DNA from: Flavobacterium columnare NBRC 100251 = ATCC 23463
GTDB taxonomy: Bacteria > Bacteroidota > Bacteroidia > Flavobacteriales > Flavobacteriaceae
Direction: 5' to 3'
DNA: 51,767 nucleotides
NCBI RefSeq assembly: GCF_002530675.1
Contig: NZ_PCMX01000041.1
Location: forward strand, 1 to 51,767
The position numbers and the translations under genes are program-made. This document shows positions 1-7,701 of the stretch, piece after piece (positions within the stretch are counted from its first letter, which is position 1; each line of letters starts with the position of its first letter). The notes under the pieces were generated by a model, which worked only from the letters and a program-made list of their open reading frames with translations, was not told the DNA's origin and did not search any database.

Positions 1-347
1 TTAGGTTGAATTGGTCTGAGTAAAGGCTCCTTTATTCTTGCGGGAATTCTTTTCTTACGCTTACATCTTAAATTTAGCCGCATTTCTGTATAAATCCTAT
101 AAACTCGTTTATGATTCCATAGATAATCTAAATTTCTCAAACGGTTATACATCATCCAAAAACCCCAAGTACGATGAGATTCAGCCAATTTTAATAACTC
201 TTCGGAAATTTGAAGGTCGCAATTTTTTCGTTTGGACTTATAATAAAACACAGAAGTACTTATACGAAACAGCTTACACGCCTGACGAAAGCTCATTTTA
301 AATCGCTTCCCAACATAGATAACAAGCTCGCGCTTTTCGGCAGGCAT
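1..347 (-). CDS. IS3-family transposase OrfB, N-terminal part (cut by window edge)
   Basis: Reading the minus strand from an ATG at 347-345 gives an open frame of about 115 residues that continues past base 1. It begins MPAEKRELVIYVGKRF and contains the segment ESHRTWGFWMMYNRLR, which looks like the HTH_21 region at the start of IS3-family OrfB, the subunit that carries the DDE integrase core. The core itself lies outside the window. The ATG overlaps the orfA stop by one base (TAATG), so expression by translational coupling or by a programmed frameshift is likely. This is the innermost of three nested elements. The plus-strand frame at 38-301 is only its shadow. Confidence 0.8.
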   Translation of the reverse strand, partial: MPAEKRELVIYVGKRFKMSFRQACKLFRISTSVFYYKSKRKNCDLQISEELLKLAESHRTWGFWMMYNRLRNLDYLWNHKRVYRIYTEMRLNLRCKRKKRIPARIKEPLLRPIQP

Positions 348-613
348 TAAAGCTTTTTTTCGATTACATCTTTTAAAACGGTGTTTTGCAAAGTGAGTTC
401 GGCAACAATTTTTTTATACTGGCTCAATTCTTTTTCAAGCTCTTTTAATTGTTTGAGCTGATTGGGTTCAATGCCAGAATATTTACTTTTCCATTGATAA
501 AAAGTGGGCTGACTTATACCAAATTCACGACAAATTTCATTGACCGTTTTGCCCTTGTCTTGTTCTGAGATAATTTTGATGATCTGTGTCTCAGTAAATT
601 TACTTTTTTTCAT
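347..613 (-). CDS. IS3-family transposase OrfA (HTH protein)
   Basis: This 88-residue protein has a helix-turn-helix at about residues 8-45 (TETQIIKIISEQDKGKTVNE, then FGISQPTFYQWKSKY) and a leucine-rich coiled coil at about residues 50-85. That is the usual layout of IS3-family OrfA (HTH_Tnp_1 plus leucine zipper), which binds the terminal repeats and partners OrfB. It appears intact and directly precedes orfB. No other role is suggested by the context. Confidence 0.88.
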   Translation of the reverse strand: MKKSKFTETQIIKIISEQDKGKTVNEICREFGISQPTFYQWKSKYSGIEPNQLKQLKELEKELSQYKKIVAELTLQNTVLKDVIEKKL

Positions 614-631
614 ATTGCTAAAATTAAAAAA

Positions 632-991
632 TTATACTTTTAATCGTAGCTGTTTTTGGGGAAGCTTACACTCTGTTGTTAAACCTTTTCTATAAAGACT
701 AAAAATGAGTTTTCGATGCTCTTCATCCTCATTTCTTAGAACTCCAAGCAATGCTGGATAAAAGGTATCTCTTCGTGTTCTTGGTACCTTTAAAACCATT
801 TCTTTGCCAAAACCATTAGTAGTTCTAGTTCTAAATCCATTTGCATAATCCGTGGGATTTTCTAACTGATGCAATACCCGTTCTGACTTCATAAAGGTCT
901 CTAAGGTCATTTGCATTAATAAATTCGTTCCATTTTCTGAATTTGCAACTTCCAATAATAATTCCGAAATTTGAGCGTGTGTAAAGTCCAT
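632..991 (-). pseudogene. IS256-family transposase, 5' part, interrupted by an IS3 element
   Basis: The frame gives 119 residues. Residues 1 to about 107 look like the N-terminus of an IS256-family (transposase mutator type) enzyme: an acidic N-terminal stretch, then GKEMVLKVPRTRRDTFYPAL and FSLYRKGLTTE, the region before the family's first catalytic Asp. The last 12 residues (CKLPQKQLRLKV) are read from the terminus of the inserted IS3 element. Full-length IS256 transposases are about 390 to 420 residues, so only the first quarter is here; the rest should lie left of the window. The product is non-functional. Confidence 0.78.
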
Positions 992-1059
992 AATTGTAAA
1001 TTTTAATGGTTCATAATTTTAAAATTACAAAAAATTCTTTACACACTTTTTTTGTACAG
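671..1059 (-). mobile_element. IS256-family element, 5' portion
   Basis: The upstream end of the element lies near 1059, where the minus strand reads TGTACAAAAAAAGTGTGTAA directly after the broken orfB sequence. The transposase start follows at 991. The element is cut at 670 by the inner IS3. A similar AAAAAGTGTGTAAA sequence recurs near 51551. Confidence 0.55.
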
Positions 1060-1361
1060 TATCTTTTTGTTTGTTTTTTTCTACGTTTAACTAATAGATA
1101 ATTAGCTGATAACACATCAAAAAGCCTACCTCTACCCATTTTTATTTGATGTTCTAGTAGAAATGGTTGTAATAACTCATATCGTTTTCTACCTCCCATA
1201 TCACGATGGTTTTTTCTTATTTTTAAAACCTCAGAAACAATTAAATCATCTTCAAAAGCGTATTGTTCCTGATGCCAAAAGTGTTGATAATAGGCTTGTC
1301 GTGTTACACCAAGTAATCCGCAAAATTTGCCTAAACCAATCTTAGGATAATGGTTCTTCAT
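1011..1361 (-). pseudogene. IS3-family OrfB, 5' part, interrupted by an IS256 element
   Basis: The frame gives 116 residues beginning MKNHYPKIGLGKFCGLLGVT, then RQAYYQHFWHQ and MGGRKRYELLQPFL, typical of the N-terminus of Bacteroidota IS3-family OrfB. The family match ends at about KKQTKRY. The tail CTKKVCKEFFVILKL is read from the end of the inserted IS256 element. The DDE catalytic core is missing. The sequence differs clearly from the orfB at 1-347, so two distinct IS3 lineages are present. Non-functional. Confidence 0.78.
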
Positions 1362-1369
1362 CTCCTGAA

Positions 1370-1751
1370 TTACTTGGTATTGGACTTTTTTACAATATTG
1401 ATTTTAAACTCTTTTTCAGCTATTTCTATCATTCTACGATAAGCCTCAGCTAAAAGTTTTACTTCTTGAAGTTCTTTTTCGAGTTCAGTAATCGACTTTT
1501 GAGAGTCCCTTTCGTCTTTATTGATTTTAACTGATTTCATATCAGGTAAAGATACAATTCTTGTTTTTAAAACATCAAAACCTCTTTCTCTTAACCAATA
1601 GGTAAGTCGACCATTACCAAGATTATGCTTTAACTCAACTTCTTTTAGGGTCAATCGAGCCTGTTAGATAATCATTGCAAACAAATCTTTTAAATTCTTC
1701 TGAATATTTTGATTGCCACTTTGTAGAATATTTTACTGAATATCTTTCCAT
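1370..1751 (-). pseudogene. IS3-family OrfA with a frameshift
   Basis: The 3' part (1370-1654) encodes LGNGRLTYWLRERGFDVLKT followed by a coiled-coil region ending in EKEFKINIVKK. This is an OrfA C-terminal part lacking its N-terminus. Upstream in another frame an ATG at 1751-1749 opens a good N-terminus (MERYSVKYSTKWQSKYSEEF, then KRFVCNDYLTGSI) that stops within a few codons past 1655. One extra base around 1650-1656 explains the break. Joined, the two pieces make an OrfA of about 126 residues, eight bases upstream of the matching broken orfB. The gene is inactive. Confidence 0.7.
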
Positions 1752-1821
1752 ATTTTTACACTTTTTTGTAAAAACATTTTAAGACAAGACAGTGAGCTTC
1801 GTTTAAAATACCACTGGTAAT

Positions 1822-1861
1822 AAAAAATCCAATTTTGAAAAATTTCAAAATTGGATTTTTT
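1822..1861. terminator. Bidirectional intrinsic terminator downstream of recQ
   Basis: A perfect 19-bp inverted repeat (AAAAAATCCAATTTTGAAA, 2-base spacer, then its complement) is flanked by A and T runs on both sides. It is well placed to end recQ transcription on the minus strand and to insulate recQ from the IS nest. No gene was seen between 1862 and 2038. Confidence 0.8.
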
Positions 1862-2038
1862 TATATTTTTTTAATTGTATTCGCCTTACTTCTGAATCTG
1901 CCTGATTATTTTTTAAATTCAATGTAGCGAAAACTTCAACTGTGCAAAAAATTTTCGTCATTTTTACCTTTTTTGCCCTTTTCATTTTGATCACAAAATC
2001 TAACGCAAACCTGAGGTTAAAAAAATAAGTCTTGCCGA

Positions 2039-4234
2039 TTAATTTGCTACTTCACTAATAAACTTAATTCGCATAAGTCGCAGTTCCTCTGTGTCGTAAT
2101 CTCCATCAAATTCATTTAAAGCATCCTGAATTTTATCTGATTCTGAATCCATAAAATAATCATGGATCTCTTGCTGTTGATCTTCATCTAAAATTTCATC
2201 TATCCAATAATTAATATTTAACTTAGTACCTGAGTAAACAATTTGCTCCATTTCTTTTAATAAGGCATCCATATCTAATCCTTTGGCTTTTGCAATATCA
2301 TCTAAAGGGAGTTTTCTATCTATATTTTGAATGATATAAAGCTTTAATCCTGAATTAGCTCCAGTAGACTTGACTACTAAATCATCAGGTCGTATAATAT
2401 CATTTTCGTCAACATATTTGGCTATAAGATCTACAAATGCTTTTCCATATTTTTTAGCTTTTCCTTCTCCTACACCTTGAATATTGCTTAGTTCAGCAAT
2501 TGTGATAGGGTATTTTAAAGCCATATCTTCTAATGAAAACTCTTGAAAAACGACATAAGGTGGCACTCCTTCTTTTTTACCTACTTTTTTACGCAAATCA
2601 ACTAACATAGCCATTAGAACCTCATCTGTTGTTCCTGAAGATTTAGCAGCAGTTAGTACAGTATCGTCTTCATTATCATCAAATTCATGATCTTCTGTCA
2701 TCATAAAAGATGTTGGCGTATTTAAGAACGCATAGCCTTTATCCGTTATTTTTAAAACCCCATAGGTTTCAATATCTTTACGAATGTAACCATCAACCAT
2801 TACTTGACGGATCAGTGCCATCCAATATTTTTCGTCTTGATCTTTACCTATTCCAAAAAACGGTTGGGCATCTGTCTTATGTGCTTTAATTACGGCATTT
2901 AATTTACCTATTAAAGCTAAAATAATTTCTTTTGCTTTATAAATTTCTTTTGTATCTCGTATAGCCTCTAACAATTTAACTACATTATCTTTGGCTTCTG
3001 TTTTCTTTTTAGGATTACGCATATTGTCATCCATATCTCCCCCTTCTCCCGTTTCATTATCAAACGTTTCTCCAAAATAATGCAATAAAAATTTACGACG
3101 CGACATAGAGGTTTCGGCATAAGAAACAACCTCTTGTAACAAAGCAAAACCTACTTCTTGTTCTGCTATGGGTTTTCCTGCCATAAACTTCTCTAATTTC
3201 TCAACATCCTTGTATGAATAGTATGCCAAACAATGCCCTTCTCCCCCATCACGTCCTGCTCTTCCTGTTTCCTGATAATAACTTTCTAAAGATTTAGGTA
3301 TATCATGATGAATTACAAATCGCACATCGGGTTTATCAATTCCCATACCAAAAGCAATGGTAGCTACTACCACATCTACCTCTTCCATCAGGAACATATC
3401 TTGATGTTTGGCTCTAGTTTTAGCATCAAGCCCCGCATGATAAGGCACTGCCGAAATACCATTGACTTTTAGAACTTCCGCTATCTCTTCTACTTTTTTG
3501 CGCGAAAGACAATAAATAACCCCTGACTTTCCTTTATGTTGTTTTATAAAACGAATAATATCTGCTTCTACATTTTTAGTTTTTGTTCGTACTTCATAAA
3601 ATAAATTAGGACGATTGAACGATGCCTTGAATACATTTGCGTCAGACATTTCTAGATTTTTTAGTATGTCTTCTTGAACTTTTGGTGTAGCTGTTGCCGT
3701 TAATCCAATAATTGGAATTTCACCCAGAGCTCTAATTATATTTCTTAAATTTCGATATTCAGGTCTAAAATCATGTCCCCATTCTGAAATACAATGGGCT
3801 TCATCAATAGCAACAAAAGAGATTTTATGTTCTTTCAAAAAATCAATATATTCTTCTTTTGTTAAAGATTCAGGGGCTACATACAATAATTTCGTAAAGC
3901 CAGATGCTATATCTTTCTTAACTTGGTTTATTTCTGTTTTATTTAATGAAGAATTAAGAACATGTGCAATTGCATCTCCAGAGCCTAAACTTCTAAGAGC
4001 GTCTACTTGATTTTTCATTAACGCAATCAGAGGCGAAACGACGATAGCCACGCCCTCCTGAATCAGCGCAGGTAACTGATAACATAACGATTTCCCACCT
4101 CCTGTGGGCATTATAACAAAAGTATTCTCTCTAGATACAATACTCTTTACTACTTGTTCTTGTAGTCCTTTAAATTGGCTAAATCCAAAATACTTTTTTA
4201 ATTCTTTGTGTAAATCAATTGGGTCAGAACTCAT
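2039..4234 (-). CDS. recQ: ATP-dependent DNA helicase RecQ
   Basis: This 731-residue superfamily 2 helicase unwinds DNA 3' to 5' in repair and restart of forks. Visible motifs are Walker A TGGGKS (about 44-49), the DEAH box (144-147) followed by CISEWGHDFRPEY, and motif VI QETGRAGRDG (321-330). A winged-helix RQC region follows, then an HRDC-like segment at about 540-610. The zinc-binding cysteines of the E. coli RecQ-Ct region are absent: where CRR is expected the protein reads MSRRKFLLHYFGE, then an acidic loop without any cysteine. Length is longer than E. coli RecQ (about 610) because of a C-terminal extension. ATG start at 4234; it is a single gene, divergent from kdsD. Confidence 0.95.
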   Translation of the reverse strand: MSSDPIDLHKELKKYFGFSQFKGLQEQVVKSIVSRENTFVIMPTGGGKSLCYQLPALIQEGVAIVVSPLIALMKNQVDALRSLGSGDAIAHVLNSSLNKTEINQVKKDIASGFTKLLYVAPESLTKEEYIDFLKEHKISFVAIDEAHCISEWGHDFRPEYRNLRNIIRALGEIPIIGLTATATPKVQEDILKNLEMSDANVFKASFNRPNLFYEVRTKTKNVEADIIRFIKQHKGKSGVIYCLSRKKVEEIAEVLKVNGISAVPYHAGLDAKTRAKHQDMFLMEEVDVVVATIAFGMGIDKPDVRFVIHHDIPKSLESYYQETGRAGRDGGEGHCLAYYSYKDVEKLEKFMAGKPIAEQEVGFALLQEVVSYAETSMSRRKFLLHYFGETFDNETGEGGDMDDNMRNPKKKTEAKDNVVKLLEAIRDTKEIYKAKEIILALIGKLNAVIKAHKTDAQPFFGIGKDQDEKYWMALIRQVMVDGYIRKDIETYGVLKITDKGYAFLNTPTSFMMTEDHEFDDNEDDTVLTAAKSSGTTDEVLMAMLVDLRKKVGKKEGVPPYVVFQEFSLEDMALKYPITIAELSNIQGVGEGKAKKYGKAFVDLIAKYVDENDIIRPDDLVVKSTGANSGLKLYIIQNIDRKLPLDDIAKAKGLDMDALLKEMEQIVYSGTKLNINYWIDEILDEDQQQEIHDYFMDSESDKIQDALNEFDGDYDTEELRLMRIKFISEVAN

Positions 4235-4402
4235 TCTTCAATTATTTTCTATTGATAAGTTAACGAAATGATGAAAATCAAACAGCTTTTATACTATCCC
4301 CAACTAGTAAAAAAAAATGCGTTTGGTGTTTTTTTGAGAAATTTTAAACAAATTTAATAAAATTTCAATCAAATAAAAAATCCTTTCAACTAGGTATTTT
4401 TA

Positions 4403-4410
4403 TAAATTTG
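4403..4410 (+). promoter_or_regulatory. Possible -7 element upstream of kdsD
   Basis: TAAATTTG matches the Bacteroidota -7 consensus TAnnTTTG and lies 60 bases before the kdsD start. No convincing TTG box was seen at the expected distance, so this is tentative. Confidence 0.35.
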
Positions 4411-4470
4411 CACTGAATAAAGATACTATTTTCTTTATCATTATACAAATTTTAAAAAGAGACCCTTGTT

Positions 4471-5436
4471 TTGACAACCAAAGACACCATCCTTGCCGCT
4501 GCTAAAGCCTCCTTACTAGAACAAAGTGAAGCTATAGCAAACTTAGTAAACTATCTAACTGACGATTTTGCTCAAGCAGTAGAAGTTATATATAATACAA
4601 AAGGCCGTCTAATCGTTACAGGAATAGGAAAAAGTGCCATTATTGCTCAAAAAATGGTTGCTACTTTTAATTCTACAGGAACCCCGTCTATGTTTTTACA
4701 TGCCTCCGAAGCGATACATGGTGATTTAGGCATGGTGCAAAGTGGCGATGTCATTATTTGCATATCAAAAAGCGGGAATAGTCCCGAAATAAAAGTATTA
4801 GTTCCTTTATTAAAACGTTTTGGCAACCAATTAATAGGAATGACTGCTAATCTTCACTCTTTTTTAGGCAAAGAATCTGATTTAGTATTACATGCTTATG
4901 TAAGTAAAGAATCTTGCCCTAATAATTTAGCGCCTACTAATAGTACTACTGCCCAGTTAGTATTAGGCGACGCGTTAGCCATTTGTTTAATGAAAAAAAG
5001 AGATTTCAAAAGTGAAGATTTTGCCAAATACCATCCTGGCGGAGCATTGGGAAAAAAGCTCTTACTACGTGTTAGTGATCTATTAGACAAAAATCACAAA
5101 CCACAAGTTACTCCTGACTCCCCTATAAAAGATGTAATTGTAGAAATATCAGAAAAAAGACTTGGCGTAACCGCTGTAATAGAAGGCAAACAACTAATTG
5201 GTATTATAACAGATGGAGATATCAGAAGAATGCTAAACACGACTGAAACCATATCAGGATTAAAAGCAAAAGATATCATGACTCTAACGCCAAAAACAAT
5301 TGCGTTAGATGCCATGGTAATCGATGCGTTTCATACAATGGAAGATTTTTCGATTACACAATTAGTAGTGGAAGCCGATGGAAACTATGTAGGAATATTA
5401 CATATACATGACATTTTAAAAGAAGGAATTATATAA
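4471..5436 (+). CDS. kdsD: KpsF/GutQ-type D-arabinose 5-phosphate isomerase
   Basis: This enzyme converts ribulose 5-phosphate to arabinose 5-phosphate, the first step to Kdo for LPS. At 321 residues it has the family's usual length. An N-terminal SIS domain (about 35-170) contains TGIGKSAIIAQK, HASEAIHGDLGM and SKSGNSPEI. The junction motif KYHPGGALGKKLLLRV precedes a CBS-domain pair (about 200-321). The start is a TTG at 4471, in line with the homologous N-terminus. It is followed directly by tatC with no gap, so the two are probably co-transcribed. Residue-level substrate choice cannot be read from the sequence; a sugar-phosphate isomerase for another aldose is less likely. Confidence 0.9.
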   Translation: MTTKDTILAAAKASLLEQSEAIANLVNYLTDDFAQAVEVIYNTKGRLIVTGIGKSAIIAQKMVATFNSTGTPSMFLHASEAIHGDLGMVQSGDVIICISKSGNSPEIKVLVPLLKRFGNQLIGMTANLHSFLGKESDLVLHAYVSKESCPNNLAPTNSTTAQLVLGDALAICLMKKRDFKSEDFAKYHPGGALGKKLLLRVSDLLDKNHKPQVTPDSPIKDVIVEISEKRLGVTAVIEGKQLIGIITDGDIRRMLNTTETISGLKAKDIMTLTPKTIALDAMVIDAFHTMEDFSITQLVVEADGNYVGILHIHDILKEGII

Positions 5437-6255
5437 ATGGCTAAGAAAAATTTATCAGAAATGTCTTTTTTAGACCATCTAGAAGAACTTAGATGGCTAC
5501 TTATAAGAAGTACTATAACAATTGTTATATTAGCAATCGTAGTATTCTTTTTTGCTGATTTTATATTTGATCAAATAATTTTTGGTCCTACACGAGTAGA
5601 GTTTATTACATATCGTTTTTTTTGCGATGCTTCTCACTATCTTGGTTTTGCTGATACAATTTGTATTGAAGAACTCCCTTTTACCATTCAAAACACCAGT
5701 ATGGAAGGGCAAGTAAATGTTTTTGTATGGATGTGTATTACAGCTGGGTTTATTTTGGGATTTCCTTATATATTATGGGAATTATGGCGTTTTATCAGCC
5801 CCGCCCTGTATGATAACGAAAAAAAATACGCCAAAGTTTTTATCATTTCAGCATCAGTTCTTTTTTTTACAGGTGTTCTATTTGGTTATTATGTCATAGT
5901 TCCTATGTCTGTAAATTTTTTAGCCTCTTTTTCTATCAGTAGCGTAGTTAAAAACGATATTGATTTAAATTCATATATAGGAATGGTTAAAACATCTGTA
6001 TTAGCGGGTGGTATTTTTTTTGAAATGCCCATCATTATCTATTTATTAACTAAACTAGGACTTATTAAACCAAGTTTTTTACAAAATACTCGAAAATATG
6101 CTATCGTAATTGTATTAATCATAGCCGCCATTGTTACCCCTCCTGATGTGGTAAGTCAGGTAACTGTTGCAGTTCCTATGCTTTTAATTTACGAAATGAG
6201 TATTATTATTTCTAGAATTGTCTACAAAAACCAATTAAAAGAACAAAATGGCTGA
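5437..6255 (+). CDS. tatC: Sec-independent (Tat) translocase subunit TatC
   Basis: TatC is the polytopic inner-membrane receptor for twin-arginine signal peptides. The 272-residue protein starts with the family's hallmark FLDHLEELRW (about 11-20), and has six predicted membrane segments plus the conserved FISPALYDNEKKY region. A longer loop between TM1 and TM2 (about 45-90) is usual in Bacteroidota. The ATG follows the kdsD stop immediately, and the 3' end overlaps the next gene by 8 bases. tatA/B are not in the window. Confidence 0.96.
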   Translation: MAKKNLSEMSFLDHLEELRWLLIRSTITIVILAIVVFFFADFIFDQIIFGPTRVEFITYRFFCDASHYLGFADTICIEELPFTIQNTSMEGQVNVFVWMCITAGFILGFPYILWELWRFISPALYDNEKKYAKVFIISASVLFFTGVLFGYYVIVPMSVNFLASFSISSVVKNDIDLNSYIGMVKTSVLAGGIFFEMPIIIYLLTKLGLIKPSFLQNTRKYAIVIVLIIAAIVTPPDVVSQVTVAVPMLLIYEMSIIISRIVYKNQLKEQNG

Positions 6256-6592
6256 TTTAGTAAAAGATTTTAATGATTATCGTTCTAAAATGAACGAAAA
6301 AATATTAGGCGATGATAATAAGGTTATCAAACGAATTTTTAATCTAGACACAAATACTTATACGGAAGGTGCTTTAGATATAAAAACAAAAGAACTAATG
6401 GGACTAGTTGCATCAGCTGTATTACGTTGTGATGATTGTATCAAATATCATCTAGAAACTTGTTACAAATTAGGCATCAAAAAAGCTGAAATGATGGAAG
6501 CTATGAGCGTTGCTACATTAGTTGGAGGTACTATTGTAATTCCTCACTTAAGAAGAGCTTACGAGTTTTGGGAAGCCCTTGAAAATAATTAA
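6248..6592 (+). CDS. Carboxymuconolactone decarboxylase (AhpD-like) family protein
   Basis: This is a 114-residue protein of the CMD/AhpD fold. The motif C61-D-D-C64 with H68 is the redox and proton-relay signature of the family, and LGIKKAEMMEAMSVATLVGG is the typical second half. The member is probably a small peroxidase-reductase-like or thiol-active enzyme; no substrate can be assigned. It overlaps tatC by 8 bases, so expression is coupled to it. Confidence 0.85.
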   Translation: MADLVKDFNDYRSKMNEKILGDDNKVIKRIFNLDTNTYTEGALDIKTKELMGLVASAVLRCDDCIKYHLETCYKLGIKKAEMMEAMSVATLVGGTIVIPHLRRAYEFWEALENN

Positions 6593-6753
6593 TTTATTTT
6601 AAAATTAGTCATTTTGAAAAATTGAAATTATATTTTTATACTCATTTCTCTTTTTCTTTGATTAATTTTAAGTTTATTTGTCAGATTGGATTTAAAAAAT
6701 GATTTTGAATATTTTATTCATTTTCAAATTTTTCAAATTTTCAAATTTAAAAC

Positions 6754-7494
6754 ATGGTATTAAGAGCAGATAATTTAGTCAAAACATACAAAAAGAGATC
6801 CGTTGTAAAAGGGATATCTGTTGAAGTTAATCAAGGTGAAATAGTTGGACTTTTAGGTCCTAATGGGGCTGGAAAAACAACTTCCTTTTATATGATTGTA
6901 GGCTTAGTAAAACCTAATTCGGGAAATATTTACCTAGATGACATGGACATTACGGATTTCCCTATGTACAAAAGAGCTCAAAACGGTATTGGCTATCTTG
7001 CTCAAGAAGCTTCTGTTTTTAGAAAGATGAGTATTGAAGATAATATAATGAGCGTCTTACAATTGACTAATCTTACTAAGGATCAACAAGAAGAAAAGAT
7101 GGAAGCTCTTATTGAGGAGTTCTCATTAAATCATATCCGTACAAACCGAGGGGACTTACTATCGGGTGGTGAGCGTCGTCGTACAGAAATAGCACGATGT
7201 TTAGCTACTGATCCTAAATTCATTTTATTAGATGAACCTTTTGCGGGTGTTGACCCTGTGGCTGTAGAAGACATTCAACGTATTGTAGCGAAACTTAAAA
7301 ATAAAAACATCGGTATTTTAATTACAGATCATAACGTACAAGAAACTCTTGCTATTACAGACAAAACATATCTAATGTTCGAAGGAGGTATTCTAAAAGC
7401 TGGAGTTCCTGAAGAATTAGTAGAAGATGAAATGGTACGTCGTGTATATCTAGGACAAAATTTTGAATTGAGAAGAAAAAAATTAGAATTTTAA
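6754..7494 (+). CDS. lptB: LPS export ABC transporter ATP-binding protein LptB
   Basis: LptB is the cytoplasmic ATPase that powers LPS extraction from the inner membrane through LptFG. The 246-residue protein has Walker A GPNGAGKT (35-42), Q-loop YLAQEASVFR (81-90), signature LSGGE (136-140), Walker B ILLDEP (157-162) and the H-loop ITDHN. GGERRRTEIAR and LDEPFAGVDPVAV are LptB-type. The C-terminal extension FELRRKKLEF is longer than in E. coli LptB. It sits after a 160-bp AT-rich gap holding several TTTTCAAATTT repeats and is followed by a strong terminator. Confidence 0.93.
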   Translation: MVLRADNLVKTYKKRSVVKGISVEVNQGEIVGLLGPNGAGKTTSFYMIVGLVKPNSGNIYLDDMDITDFPMYKRAQNGIGYLAQEASVFRKMSIEDNIMSVLQLTNLTKDQQEEKMEALIEEFSLNHIRTNRGDLLSGGERRRTEIARCLATDPKFILLDEPFAGVDPVAVEDIQRIVAKLKNKNIGILITDHNVQETLAITDKTYLMFEGGILKAGVPEELVEDEMVRRVYLGQNFELRRKKLEF

Positions 7495-7506
7495 TACAAA
7501 TACTAC

Positions 7507-7547
7507 GATCAAGAACTTAAAAAAATATTTTTTTTAAGTTCTTGATC
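7507..7547. terminator. Intrinsic terminator after lptB
   Basis: GATCAAGAACTT and its exact complement AAGTTCTTGATC, extended by A/T runs, form a stem of about 19 bp. It ends lptB transcription and may serve the convergent apbE operon from the other side. A weaker 9-bp inverted repeat (AATATTAAC / GTTAATATT) lies at 7613-7640. Confidence 0.82.
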
Positions 7548-7701
7548 TATTTTTCTTCTGGGTTCTTTTCAGTCTCAAAATAAAACCAATATGAAAATAT
7601 TAATGTAGGTAGAATATTAACATAAAACTAGGTTAATATTTATTACAAAGTTATTTTTTGGTTAATCATAAGTATAATCCAAACATTTAGACTTATACAT
7701 T

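Larger units (their letters stand above)
1..670 (-). mobile_element. IS3-family element (innermost of three), partial
   Basis: The element holds orfA and the start of orfB. Its upstream terminus is placed at about base 670, where the minus strand reads TGTAAGCTTCCCCAAAAACA. That point is also where the interrupted IS256 transposase stops resembling its family (after RKGLTTE). The other end lies beyond base 1. The boundary is inferred from the junction in the protein, not from a matched pair of terminal repeats. Confidence 0.65.
1011..1786 (-). mobile_element. Outer IS3-family element remnant, hosting the nested IS256 and IS3 insertions
   Basis: Frameshifted orfA (1370-1751) followed by truncated orfB (1011-1361) makes the outer shell of the nest. 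Its upstream terminus is probably near 1786, where the minus strand reads TGTCTTAAAATGTTTTTACA just before orfA. The IS256 insertion enters at about 1059. The precise ends are uncertain because the partner terminus is outside the window. Confidence 0.55.

Noticed and set aside
38..301. Plus-strand 87-residue frame at the left edge
   Set aside because: It is antisense to an IS3 OrfB frame that has clear family features.
6593..6753. TTTTCAAATTT repeats before lptB as a regulatory array or CRISPR-like repeat
   Set aside because: The copies are short, overlapping and of low complexity, with no regular spacers.
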